From NCBI GenBank assembly GCA_022478985.1, contig JAKSZP010007890.1:310001-374000 (forward strand): a stretch of DNA of 64,000 nucleotides, read 5' to 3'. Below are positions 1 to 13,065 of this stretch, one piece after another (the first letter of the stretch is position 1; each line of letters begins with the position of its first letter). This DNA comes from Massospora cicadina (Eukaryota > Entomophthoromycota > Entomophthoromycetes > Entomophthorales > Entomophthoraceae). Position numbers and translations under genes: made by a program. The notes under the pieces were generated by a model that searched no databases, was not told the DNA's origin, and worked only from the letters and a program-made list of their open reading frames with translations.

Positions 1-2
1 TG

Positions 3-276
3 CTTAAACCTTTCAAAGGGAACGCTTACCTTAAAAACCCGGTGGTGTTAAAGGGGCTTGATTTGGTTTTGATCTTTTACAACGCTTAATTAATTTGAGC
101 TTACTTCTATAGCATTGGGTTTTAATCGACTTGGGTCTCATTTACCCGGGATGGTTCTATTGAAAGTATCTTTACGGGTTGATTATCCTGGTAAAGAGCG
201 TCTATCCTGGGATCCTAATGCCCTTTGTAGGGCTTTAAAAGTTCAAATACTAGAATTATTGAATCTTTGTTATTAA
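3..276 (+). CDS. possible 3' coding tail of an unidentified upstream gene
   Basis: Not recognised. Positions 3-65 read open and look coding, with Lys, Pro, Leu and Val in a non-repetitive order. A TAG acceptor at 112 follows an intron-like AT-rich stretch, and 115-273 is open in one frame to a TAA at 274-276. GTAAAG at about 203 and TTTGTAG at about 239 could instead mark a further 40-nt intron, in keeping with the tiny introns of the next gene. I could not join the blocks in one certain phase. The stop lies about 160 bp before the ATE1 start on the same strand. It may also be non-coding. Confidence 0.25.
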
Positions 277-438
277 TAGGCAGATTTTCTTTCGCCGCCG
301 TTTGTACGTTTCGAGACGGGAGTGGGTTTGTATGCTTGGAGTAAATAGTTACTTTATATAAAGCCTCGCTACGGAGTTTCAAAATTGTACGATCTGCTTT
401 GGGGTTTGGTAACTAAAATTTTTTTGCTTGTCAACAGT

Positions 439-2202
<1,764 letters not shown>

Positions 2203-2808
2203 ACTTGACCGAAAGTGTATCACTTAAGAGAGCAATGTTCGAGTTGCTAACCTTAACTTTTTTAGCTTTAGGCTTAATAAGCAAGTTTATAAGCGTTCAA
2301 GCGATTTGCAACTTTTTGCCTTAACTCTAACTGCAAAAACTTATTGGCTCTACTTATTTTTTTGTCTATTTTACCCTTTTATATACTGTAATACCTTGGA
2401 GTTGTACAATTATTGGAACAAGAACTATATATTTAGGGCAACTAGAATTGGTATTATATCTAAGTGATACCCCCTCTTGTCTGGTAGGGACGAAAACTGT
2501 ATAAGTTGGGGTAGCATTAGCTTAGCATAATACTTGTATGAGGTAGTAGAATAATAGCTTTACATAGTGGAAGTTGGGTAACAAGTTTGGATCTTAATGG
2601 ATCTAAAAGCAAGGATTATTAAAGCTTTTGGATTTGCTTCAATAATTAAATCACCATCGCTTTATCTGATGGCCAATTTGTAGAAGTTTACTGTAAATTT
2701 TAATACCTTTTAAAATTAGCTAGATGGGGCCATAGGTGGCCAAGCTGATAGTTGATCTGATGGCCATTGGTGGGCCAAGTTGAATTTGGGCTCTTTGCAC
2801 TAGGTTGG
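2203..2808. other. intergenic, no gene seen
   Basis: AT-rich DNA after the ATE1 stop. It presumably holds the ATE1 3' UTR. No coding frame, repeat or RNA gene was recognised. The change from balanced, coding-like sequence to AT-rich repeats is abrupt at about 2.2 kb. Confidence 0.5.
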
Positions 2809-3730
2809 TGTTAGAATTTCAGTTGACCACATTATCCATCCTACTGACAGATTAAGCATTTCAAAGATTGGTATCCACAATCTTAAATTTGACAATGATT
2901 GCCGACTAAACTATCAGTTGTATATAATCATTAGATGGGATCTGATGATTATTTCAACTAGTATTTCATTGGGGATCATCCCTGACAATATTGAGCAGGT
3001 AATTTGATGAGGGATTAACACCTGATAGTTGGATTACTATGATGAATCATTCTGATCAAATGATTGAGGAGTTGTTAAAACTACCAAAGCATTCTTAACC
3101 CCTGTTTTGGTGGTAGTAGATGTCATCATGCAACACAGCCTTAATAAATTGGTGTCCAGCTCCTGACACTAAAAAATGATTGCCAAACATCTAAGGTTAT
3201 GCTACTGGAGAATAATCAAGGCAAAGAAACCTGCCAGTATTTGGAAGCTAAATCCTAGGGTCAAAACCTTCTGGAGAATAATTAATCTCTAGTGACAGCT
3301 GAAAAGCTGTGCGCCAAGTGTACTATAAACACTTTTAATATTTTCCTAACAAAAGCAGGTCTTAATTTGATAAAAGCTCACTTGTTTATACATTGGCTAT
3401 ATAGCTTACTTTTGGGATAAGAGTGCAAGGATTAGATATCCTTAGGTTGTTTTTTTGTTATCAGATCTCCACTTGGCTCTGCATGAAGAGAATAGGGAAG
3501 AACATCCTACCAGTTCACAGATATCTTCAAGAGGAAGAAGCACCTATTTAGCATTGAACCTTATACTCAACATGGCTTTAAGAGCACTCAACTTCAATAA
3601 TGATCTTCATACTAGTATTGCTCCAGTTTATTCAGCCAATTTAATCAATATAATTTGTCAGGGATCTGTGCAGTTAAATAAGAGGCAAAAGTGAGCTATA
3701 ATCTTCAGAGTCAGCATCCAAAATTTAACA
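2809..3730 (+). repeat. LTR E1 (left)
   Basis: Left member of the E pair, about 922 bp, TG...CA ends. Aligns by eye with 3966-4911 along its length, with many substitutions and small gaps. The central part carries a short inverted motif around CATCCCTGACAATATTG that is repeated three times in the partner. Confidence 0.6.
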
Positions 3731-3965
3731 GTTGGGGTGCCTGGCTAGAACTCCTACAGGTTGGAAGAGTAAGCAATAATGCTGACCCCAATAATTGTTG
3801 AAGATAACTTAAAAATGATGTTTGACACAACAGAGAATGAAAAAACTACATTGACAGAGTTTTCATGATGGTTCAAGTCAACCGATCAGTTCCACCCACA
3901 TTTAAATTTGCTAGTGTCATTTCTATAAAGTAACTTGGTAGTGAATGGACCTAGGTTGACCTTTC

Positions 3966-4911
3966 TGTCAGAATTTCAGATGACCACATAATCCAACCCT
4001 TTGACCAAATATAAGATTTGAAAATTATGTTATAATTGTATAGGATCAGCAATAGTAGCTGATTGATGAGAATATTGTCAGGCGTCATCCCTGATGATAT
4101 TAGAGGTCACCGACTAATGAATTATTGTCAGGAATCATCCCCAATGATATTTGAGGCCACTGACAGATAATTTTGTTGGGCATCATCCCTGATGAAATTA
4201 AGCAATAATTTGATATTGGGATAACACCCAATAGTCAAATTATAGGGAATCGTTCAGAGTGGAACAGATTGGAGTCATCAGAAACTACCAAAGCATTTGA
4301 CTGCTGGAGGAAGGATAGAATTGTCATCAGCTAAAACAATTGGTTTCAAGTACCTAATACTAATTGTTTGGTCCGCCAAACACCCAAGGATTACACTGCC
4401 TAAAAAACTCAAGGCAATAGTACCCAACAAGTAATGGTGCCTATCACTGAGGGTCAAACCAGTATAGGAGCACAAATATTCTCATTGTACAGCTGAAAAG
4501 TTGTGTGCCAATTCTAACTATAAAACCCTAAATAATTCCCTAATAAAAGCAGATTCAAACTGATATTAGCTTAGTTGTTTAAACATTGGTTATTTTAAAC
4601 ATTACTCTTAAGAGAAGAGTGCAAGGATCAGATATCCTTAGGTTAGCAATATCAAAATCTCCACTTGGCTCTGCAAGAAGGGAATAGGGAAATGTTCCCT
4701 ACCAGTACAAAAATATCTTCAAGATGAAGCACCAGTTTAGCGTTGGACTTTACTTTCAACATAGCTTTTGGGCAATCACCATAATAATAGTCTTCATATT
4801 ATTTTTGCCCCAGTCTATCAATCTCATTCAAATAATCAACGCCAGGATCCACAAATCTGTGCAGTTGAAATCCTTGTTAAAAGAAAGCCAACAAAACCCA
4901 AGATTTTAACA
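3966..4911 (+). repeat. LTR E2 (right)
   Basis: Right member of the E pair, about 946 bp. It is longer than E1 partly because a unit built around GGCATCATCCCTGATGA occurs three times between about 4078 and 4195. Confidence 0.6.
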
Positions 4912-6682
4912 CTTTCCTAATTTTTAAATATCATTCACTAGAAGGGCTTACTTTAGAGCATATTAAACTACATGGCCCTTACTTTTTATAAGGATACTTG
5001 AAAGTATAATTGACTATAGAAAATGGAGAATGACTTGTAGAAAATTTTAGCTGCTACCCCATGAGTTATACTTCACTTATTGCCCAATGCATGCAAGAAC
5101 TGCCAGGCTTAGTACTTTTCTCAAGGTTAGATTCAGATATGTATGCTAGCTTACAAGAAGACCACACTAAATCAAAGGCTAAAATATCATATAGCATCAA
5201 TTTTTGGTCCACTGCTTAGATCAGATACTATATTTGGCCTATAGTTGATAGTAATAAAATGCATTGAATAACCTTTTACCTTAAAACAAGATGTTAGGTA
5301 ATTGACTTTGTAATATAGAATAAATGCTACTAGAGAAATTCTGCTTTGTCTAGCGTTTTAGTAAGTTTTTACCATATGCTAAAAAACTTAAACTAGAATC
5401 ATCAGATATTAGTTATGTAACATCTAAGCCTAATAGGTCAAATTCTCATTTAGTGTTGCACACATATCTAAACCTTAGTTAGAATAAGTATTTGGATACT
5501 TTATATATTAAATTGATACAATTGGTATAAGCATATTCTAAATTGCTTATATAGATACCCAATTACTAATTTTCTAGTTATTTATTTTATGTGGGATTAG
5601 ACCTTTTATGTGAGTCTAAGCAATCTGCTCTTTAAATCAACAAGTTCTATTAGAAAAATGACTGAAAATGTTGGTAAAGCACCTAAATTGATTCTTTTAC
5701 TAGGAAAGCCCAAAAAATTTGAAGATGGGTACTAAAATTATGTAATAAAAGTTTAACAAGGTCTGCCTATAGAGCTACCTTTCAAGTAACATTCTATATA
5801 TTTAGACTATGAGAAATAAATATAAGATGAGAGTGATAGACCTAACATGAGTTAGAGGATGGATAAAATAGTAACATAATGTCTTTAAATAAGATTAAAT
5901 ATATGAGTTACTGATGCTATAGCTTAGCTTAAATGCTGCTTGTATATAACGTGTTAAAATTGTATAAGCGTGAATATGTAGGCTTTTTACTCATGATGGT
6001 TGTAAGCGTTTTGCCATGACTATAAAGGATGGGCTTCATTCTCCTAAAATCTTAAATAAAATTTTATCTGATGCATTGATGATAAGCTATAGGTAAAAGC
6101 TGTCACGGTTATATATATTGCAAGAAGATTGACAAGTTGGTAGAAAATGATTCAGCAACAGCTAAAATAGGATTATCCTAAGCACTCAATTTAGATTAGA
6201 TACATCAGAAAAGTCTTATAACTAGATGTATAAGTTTATATCCTCTTTTACATCCAGTAAACAAATCCATAATTGTGATATTAAAAAGTTGGCAAGATAA
6301 ACTTGTGAATAGGTATTGGTGGCATCCTGTTTTAATATATTCTATCATTACATCCATTAAAAAGCGTTTCATATACCTTCAATAAGAAGCTTTAGCTACA
6401 CAATAAAATTGAGCTTTGTGATAGACTAAATCAACATAATATAAAGGTTTTCTCTAGTAATTAGATTAGCTCAATATATTAAGCACTCTCAATGCAATCT
6501 TATTTTGCAATGACTTTTATTTTAGACGTTTTGGATTTACAACTACAAAATTGAATGCCAAATTAATTTTATAATGATAACCTTTTGAATTTGTATTACC
6601 TTCTTAACATAACTTTATTGCACATAAAAGCTTATTCTTGATAGCTACATATTATTAAGCTTCAAATAAAAGACTGTGTGTT
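4912..6682. other. AT-rich spacer, no gene seen
   Basis: About 1.8 kb of AT-rich sequence with no open frame of interest, no recognisable transposon domain and no clear repeat. It may be an old, fully decayed insertion. Confidence 0.4.
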
Positions 6683-6701
6683 CCATCTAGTACTAAAAAA
6701 G
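6683..6701 (+). mobile_element. 19-bp insertion: 3' end of the H-family non-LTR element
   Basis: CCATCTAGTACTAAAAAAG sits between AGACTGTGTGTT (6671-6682) and AGATTGTGTGTT (6702-6713), which differ at one base. The inserted bases equal the terminal segment of the H copy at 37115-37642 and its A-tract. Read as an extreme 5'-truncated target-primed insertion. The shortness makes chance harder to exclude for this copy alone. Confidence 0.6.
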
Positions 6702-6730
6702 AGATTGTGTGTTGAATTTTGGGCTTTGTC

Positions 6731-7539
6731 TGATGGCTGGTTCTTTGTCAGGTGTGAAATACAAATTTGAGCGTCTATTGTGTGAAGACAACAGACAGGA
6801 TGGTGATTAGAATTTAAATTATAGCTTCTTGGTAGTATTTAATTTGTATTCCCTGTCATTTTACTTGGATAATGGCACGCCACCCTGATCTTACTGATCC
6901 CAAGTAAAAGCTGACTATTACAAAAGTAATTACTAAACACGAAAAAGTCTATAAATTAAATTATAAACAAGTCTGGTAGTTGAATATATTTTATTAATGT
7001 CAACTCAAGGGTTATTTATAGGGTTTGATGTACACCACTTTTACCCATGATAACTTAATTTTAGTGGCACTTAACCATATAAAAAGTTTGTAAGAATGTC
7101 TACATATACTTTGACTCAAACCATCATGCTCAGCCTCAGGGTTAGTGTAAACACTGTCATCATTCTTGAGATGGCATTTTGTCATGTCTTCAAAATAACT
7201 GAACTGATTCACTTTCACACGCAATTGGCAGCACATGCCAAGGTGATTCATAACACTAATTAGTAATGAATTTGATCAAAAACTCAACCAACGTTACAAA
7301 CTAATTTTGACATAGACCAACAAAGCCCACATGCCCAAGTCATCAAGGCAAAACTTAATCTAAGCCTGACCTAACCAACAAAGCCCTTGAGCCTGTGTCA
7401 TCATAGTCAAATATAATTAAGTGAAATTGCTAGGCCATAATTTCTAAGTTCAGATATACTTAGGATATTCCTGAACCATAATCGCTGATATCTGATATAA
7501 TCAAATATCTAACAATTAGGTCCAGTCAATTACTCAACA
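6731..7539 (-). repeat. LTR of element A (3' LTR)
   Basis: 809 bp, equal in length to 13066-13874. On the minus strand it follows the purine-rich tract AAGGCAGGGGAAG, which marks it as the 3' LTR. It contains a tRNA-free, AT-rich sequence without ORFs of note. Confidence 0.93.
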
Positions 7540-7815
7540 CTTCCCCTGCCTTGACTGAATATAAGTGGCAGATACCCTTCTTCCTGGGTCACAACATCTA
7601 ACTTTTTGCATTCCTCAAAGTTTGAATGTTATCTCGATAGCCTTTCCTAAGCTGACAGGTCCAGCGTGCCTGGTGCTGAGCTTTCTTGGGTTTGGCGCAT
7701 CTCCATAAGGGTATACTTCTCTGGTTTGATCGCACTCTCCTCCCCCTACCAATGAAGGGGTACCTAGTTCTAATGCCAGCAAGGCATCAATTCTATGAAA
7801 TAATCTCTTTGGCTT

Positions 7816-7912
7816 ACAATTATTATTATTTTTTCTTTTTTACTTTTACTTTTTTATTTTTTATATTTTTATTATTATTATTATTATTTTCTTTGTATAT
7901 TATTATTCTTTA
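7816..7912. repeat. TTA/T-rich low-complexity tract
   Basis: Runs of TTATTATTATTTTT and long T stretches between the integrase C-terminus and 3' LTR of element A. The phenylalanine/leucine-rich reading frames that cross it are artefacts of composition. Confidence 0.85.
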
Positions 7913-8297
7913 TGATACAGATGAAAAAACTTAGCGTGTACTTGATTCACAACCCAGCCGCCTTGATCCTTAATGGTATATGCATCTTCAGACATTTTCT
8001 CCAAAATGATAAATGGACCCTTCCAGAGCGAGGCTATCTTGTGCACACGGCCTGCGCTGAGTGTCACAATATACTACTAAATCTCCTTCATTAAACTTAG
8101 TCACCATAGCCCATTTGGCGTCATTGTAGCTCTTCTGAATAGTTTTTTAACTAATCATGTTTTGATAAGCTTTCTGATTGCAACTTAATTAGGGTCTTTG
8201 CTAGTTGCTCAACGTAGTTATTTGGGTTAATTGCGTCCGTTGAACTAAGTACTGAATATAATAATGGAGGTAGAGCGGGCTGTCTACCATACAAAAG

Positions 8298-8935
8298 TCA
8301 AAATGGAGAGTGGCCTGTGCTGCTGTGGTGTCTGATATTGTACACAAACACAGTTGCACTAATTGAAGTTGCCCATTGCAAAGGCGCCAAGGCTGCGTTT
8401 TTGCATAAAATGCCAACTAAAGTGCCATTCACTCTCTCTACCATACCATTAGTCTCAGGATGGTATGGTTTTGACAACACTCCTTTGATGGACATCAACT
8501 CATTTAGCCGTTGCACCATTTGGGCAGTAAACTTTGTGCCGTTGTCCATCAAAATCTTCTGGGGGCATCCATGCTTATAGATAATATTATCCATAATGAA
8601 CTTGGCAGTAGTTAGAGCCCTGATGTCTTGAATTGCTTTCGCTTCTACCCATTTGTTAAATGATCAATAGCAACAATTACGTATTTGTTGCCTAGGCTAC
8701 TCACAGGCAAGGGGCCAATTACATCAATTGATATGGTATGCCAGTCCCAGTTGGGTTTGATCAACTGATATTTCAGATCCAACTTCATAGGTTTTGCAAT
8801 TTGGCATGAATGACATTTCTTGAGCACATCTTGGATATTGAATCACATGGAATCCTAATAGTAACTGGCTCAAAACAATTATAGCGTCTTAATCATTCCC
8901 CCATGTCTGATGGCCTTGTGTGCTTATGTAATAAA
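8298..8935 (-). pseudogene. element A integrase
   Basis: Inserts retroelement cDNA. On the minus strand an HHCC zinc region can be read at about 8935-8796 (HKAIRHGG, then CHSC with stops between). The core follows: IDVIGPLP (first Asp, about 8735), MDNGTKF (second Asp, about 8545) and PYHPETNGMVERVNGT (Glu, about 8450). All three acidic residues of the DDE triad are present. A break between about 8645 and 8594 splits the core into two frames, and stops interrupt the zinc region. The remaining C-terminal part is degenerate toward 7950. Confidence 0.85.
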
Positions 8936-9284
8936 TATCCATTCAGTTGGAGGGTTTTGGGAAGAATTGATGTTAGTCATCAGGCTTAAGTTTTTATAGA
9001 ATTCCATTTTGATATTTGGTGTCAATTAATGCTTTCTCAATCACCTTTTTAACTTTGGGTGGTTCATCTCCATACATTCAGTTAATTATTTTTTCATGAA
9101 GCTCATCAGCCAGACTGCTCAGGACAGCTACAATGGGAAGTCGCGATAGTCCATCTGCATTTTGATGGGCCACTTCAGCTCTATGAATAATTTCATAATC
9201 GTATGCTTGTAATTTCAGAGCCCAGCGGGCTAACCGTCCTTCAGGTTCCTTGAGATTGTGGAACCTTCATAATGATCTGTGATC

Positions 9285-9510
9285 CATTACTACTTGAAAT
9301 TTGGTGCCATGAATGTAAACCCAAAATTGTTTACAAGAATAGATGACAGCCAGGCATTCTCTTTCAATCACCGTATAATTATGCTCATGCTTATTCAGCG
9401 TCCTGCTGCAATAAGTGACTGGATGCTCCTAGCCATCATCCCCAATCTGCGATAGCACACCACCAATCACAGTCAACGAGGCGTCAGTTTGTATGATAGG
9501 AGGCTTGCTG
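9285..9510 (-). pseudogene. element A RNase H
   Basis: Minus-strand translation gives IIQTDASLTVIGGVLSQIG near 9500-9440, then EHPVTYCSR and YTVIERECLAVIYSCKQF. This is the Ty3-type RNase H order, with the Asp of the TDAS motif and the Glu of the ERECLA motif. At least one in-frame stop precedes EHPVTY. It lies between RT and integrase as expected. Confidence 0.8.
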
Positions 9511-9661
9511 AAATTGGGATATCAGAGGATAGGCGCTGAGCTCATTTTGTTTTTCAAAGCCTCAAAGGCTTGTTGGCATTCCTCTGCCCGCAAAAATGAA
9601 CTTCTCCTTGTAACAAGTGGAATAGAGGCTCAGCAATCTTCGCAAACCCTTCCACAAATCT

Positions 9662-10512
9662 TCAATAGTATCCTACCATGCCTAAGAACACTTGAACATC
9701 TCTCATACTCGTTGGAGGTTGCATATTTTTAATTGCCTCCACCTTTTGAGGCTGAGGCTGCAAGCCTTTGGAATCAATGATGAACCTGAGGTATTCCAAT
9801 TGTTCTTTAAAGAATTGGCATTTTCTAGGTTTTATCTTCAGATTGGCCTTCAACAGACGTTTGAACACTTGATTGAGGTGCTCCAGATGTTCAGAAAATG
9901 TTTGCGAAAAGACATTAATGTCATCCAGGTACACCAGAATGCAGGACAATTTAAGGCCCCTAAAATTGTGTCCATTGCGCGCTGAAAGTTTGCTGGTGCG
10001 TTACACAGCCCCTGTGGCATGCGTGTCAGTTGAAAAAGCCCTTGAGCAGCAATCATCACGCACTTTTCCTGCTCCTCTGGTGGCAGCTCAATTTGCCAAT
10101 ATCCAGAGATGAGGTCCATTGCAGTAAAGTACTTCGCCCCTCCCAGATGGTCCAGAGCATCATCAATTCTGGGCAACGGGTACAAATCCTTTTTTGTAAT
10201 GGCATTGAGGCATTGATAATCAATCACAACTTGATTGCTGCCATCTTTCTTCTTTATGATTAAAATGGGGCTGGCCCACAGGCTTTTGGATGGCACTATC
10301 ATTCCACTTTTCAGCAATTTGTCTAACTCTTCACTGACTATTTTGTCACTGGCTCTGGGGTGCCAAATTGGCCTCATTCTAATAGGCATATGGTCCCCGG
10401 TATCAACAAAATGCTGAACTCCTTTTGCACAACCTAGATCTTGGTCATCTTTGGCAAAAATTTTGGAGTATTGTTCAAACAGCTCTTGTGCTTCATCCTT
10501 CTGTTGTTCCAA
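9662..10512 (-). pseudogene. element A reverse transcriptase
   Basis: Copies element RNA to cDNA. Frame one (10512-9850) carries the N-terminal RT motifs: VEELDKLLKSGMI-like finger, SPILIIKKKDGS, YPLPRIDDALDHLGGAKYFT, MDLISGYWQIEL and RMPQGLCNAPANFQ. Frame two (9949-9662) carries the active-site box VYLDDI and the thumb region ending FLGMVGYY. The frames overlap around 9945, so a single-base frameshift separates the palm motifs from YLDD. Both aspartates are present, but the protein cannot be made intact without recoding. Confidence 0.92.
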
Positions 10513-10888
10513 TATTCTGGTAAATGATTCTCAGGATATTACAGTATTTGCCCTAAGGGTTTCAGTTGGTGAGCCAAACTCAGATAAGTCACCAAATTTG
10601 ACAGCTGATATTAACTCGTCCCTCAGAAACAGATGCACAAAAGTGACTACTTGATATTTCTTGACCTTAATATTTTGGCTGGTCAAATTTGCTAGTAAGA
10701 TGTCAATCTCTCCGTGCCCTGGTATAAGTATTCCAGGCGCCACACTAGGTTCCATTGATGAATGATGCCACGGGGATACGACCTCCCCATACAGTCCTTT
10801 GTGGAATATCCAGTGTGGTCCCAGTTCTCATAACCAGTTGATGGTCTGGAGATATTGTCACATCCTTATTCAAATGTAGTGGTATTCC

Positions 10889-11665
10889 TCAATTTTTATT
10901 TATGGAAGTTGGCATGGGGTGACTTCGATTCCCCCTCTGAATATACCCTACTGGTATTATCCCATTGGCATAAGATATATTGATAAAATTTCTACGATGG
11001 CTTGTGGGCTTCATATCGTTGCATGAGTAATAAATTGGAAGTGATTGGCCCAATATTGTCAAGATGTTTTCTTTAAAATTGCATGAGATCCCATAGGTCC
11101 TTAAAAAACTAGTTCTAATTAATATGTCATAATTGGCGTTTGGAAGCACTATAGCATGTGCGGCAACTACCAAAGCTCCAAATTGCAGTGGCAAAGCGCT
11201 GTAAGCTCCTTCACTCTTGGTACTGTTAGAGCCTGAGGTCCCATAGTCTTGATGATGGTCAATGTCCAAAGCTATTTTCAATTTCTTAACCAACTTCATG
11301 GAAACAATGTTTACAGGTGCTCCACTATTGACAATAGCTACAACTTTAACCTTGTTGACCAGATTATCCACGTAAGTGAACTCAGAGTAGTAAGAATCAA
11401 TAGAGTTTACTAAGTGAATATGGGAAGAATCCAGGAATTTAAAAGCTTGCTTCAGAGTATTCCCAATACTGGGACATTCATTGATGAATGTGTCGATTGG
11501 CATTGCTATATTGCCCCCTTTCAGGCTTGGGGTATCTGCTGCATTTCTCGGCCTGTCATTTGGAATATTCTCAAGTATTTGTTGCACATAAGGTTTAGCA
11601 ACTACTTCAGAGACTTCAGGTGTGACAACCTTAGTCTGGGAGCAAGTTACTGCATGTACGTTCAA
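10889..11665 (-). pseudogene. element A aspartic protease region
   Basis: Open frame of 258 codons. The protease core begins near the middle (about 11355): VVAIVNSGAPVNIVSMKLVKKL, shown here only as its key part NSGA. In active retroviral-type proteases this tetrad is D(S/T)GA, so the catalytic Asp is Asn in this copy. A second hydrophobic segment with FLRTYGISCNF follows, as in other Ty3 proteases. The N-terminal third has no domain I recognise and may link gag and protease. Confidence 0.8.
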
Positions 11666-11853
11666 GAAATCTTTGTTTGATATTAAAATAGAATCAATTT
11701 TATTGTCAAACGAGGCCCTGTGGCTATTATTTTCTTGTCAATCAGGTGGGACTAGTGTCTTAGGCACAATAGAGCATCCCGCATCTATTGTGCTTATTCT
11801 TTTCCCTCATCCTGCACGGTATTGGGAAGGACTATGTTGACATTTTGCTGATG

Positions 11854-12699
11854 GCATCAGGAAGCATAGTGACCTTTACAATTGCAATTAAGGCAAGTAA
11901 TTTCACTCACTGGCCGTGGGGTGTCAATCTTCTTATTGGTTTTAAAGGACTTTCCAGCAAAGGCAGCGGTTCCTAAACTGTAACCAGTATTAGGAGGGCC
12001 ATAATTTTTGAGCATCTGTGTAAATAGTCAACCAATTCAGATGTCGCAAGGTTTTGCATGGAAATCAGGCAATAGGGTGTTTGATAGATTAGGGTAAGGT
12101 TCTACTGCATGCTCTAGTGCAATATTGGCGTCAAAATTGACCATAGCCCGCGCGCCTAAGAGAACTTGAGCTTCGCGATAGAATTGATCTGCAAATTTGT
12201 CAATTGCTTCATCTTTCTTAAAGCTGATGTTCATAAACTTGGATTTTCTGGTTGACATCCGTTCTGGACCTCCAAATTTATGAAGCATGGCCTCCTTGAC
12301 TTCAGCATATGTTGGATTTTTGTTAATGTGAGGCATAATCAACTCAATGCTCCACTCATCCAAGCAGTTAATCATGGTGGCTGCTTTGTTGCAGTTGCTG
12401 GCCCCATGCATGGCCATTTCAAGACGTTTGACAAATGTGGTAATACTTCCATTCTTGTCAAAGGCCGGCAGGTTTGCTGGTTTATAATTATTGCTTCCAC
12501 GTTCCTGTTTATCACAATTATTTCTAGGTTGACTAGAGCCAGGCGTACTAGGGCGTTGGGGCATCATATCACAGGTTGAGGTGATAGGGTTGGCCAAAGC
12601 AACTATTTTGTTAGGCAGTTGTCGACGTGGCCCAGCGTCCATTTTGGTAGCTATTTCTGAAGCTTTGTCCTTATAATATTCAGAAGAATTTCCAGTCAA
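11854..12699 (-). pseudogene. element A gag: capsid and zinc knuckle
   Basis: A 220-codon frame (12699-12037) resembles a Ty3 capsid: a Pro/Asn-rich linker, LPAFDKNGSITTFVKRLEMAM, a helical region and FKKDEAIDKFADQFYREAQVLL. Downstream, at 11895-11854, the minus strand reads CLNCNCKGHYAS then a stop then C. This fits a CX2CX4HX4C zinc knuckle with one of the X positions turned into TGA. The capsid frame is shifted relative to both the coiled-coil part and the protease. Confidence 0.82.
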
Positions 12700-12794
12700 A
12701 TGGGTTGTAGCACACTGAAAATGCCCATCATCCAGAGCTCAAATTCACTCGTTGATTTTGTTTTTCCAATTGGCATGATTTTGGCTTTTTAATT

Positions 12795-13043
12795 TTAATT
12801 TTGCAATCTCTCATTCAGGCTAGTAGCTTGTAGCTGCAAGGTGGAAATCACTTGGTCCTTTTCTTTTATTGCCTTCTTACACTGGTTCAATTCTCCATGG
12901 AGATTATTGTTTGACTCATTAATAGCATCAATATCATCATTGAGATCATTGATTTTTCTGGCGTATTCATCCTTCATCTGTGAAATTTGGTCACTCAAAC
13001 GTTGATACTGGTCACCATCTGTGGTTCCAGCCATGAGCGCCAT
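12795..13043 (-). pseudogene. element A gag N-terminal coiled coil
   Basis: An 82-codon frame opens with MALMAGTTDGD and continues as a heptad-patterned helix (ISQMKDEYARKINDLNDDID...). Its ATG lies only 22 nt inside the 5' LTR edge at 13066, and no TGG primer binding site lies between. A coiled coil before the capsid is common in fungal and plant Ty3 gag proteins. It is separated from the capsid frame by stops at 12700-12795. Confidence 0.7.
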
Positions 13044-13065
13044 TTGTTGAAGTTTAAGACTTTTC

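Larger units (their letters stand above)
2809..4911 (+). mobile_element. E: LTR pair around a 235-bp interior (TRIM-like or deleted)
   Basis: Two related direct repeats, 2809-3730 and 3966-4911, each begin TGTTAGAATTTCAG or TGTCAGAATTTCAG and end in TTTAACA, as expected of LTRs with TG...CA ends. Shared blocks include AAACTACCAAAGC, GAGTGCAAGGAT and TCTCCACTTGGCTCTGC, in the same order. The interior (3731-3965) starts with GTTGGGGTGCCTGGCTAG, a possible primer binding site, and holds only a short gag-like fragment with stops. Flanking pentamers (GTTGG left, CTTTC right) do not match, so the copy may have been rearranged. Orientation is inferred from similarity of its repeat to the plus-strand C and F LTRs. 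Confidence 0.6.

Noticed and set aside
8317..8580. Plus-strand ORFs within element A (also at 9493-9732, 9692-9985, 10030-10654, 11414-11976, 12280-12579)
   Set aside because: They lie exactly opposite the minus-strand integrase, RT, protease and capsid frames and have no motif of their own.
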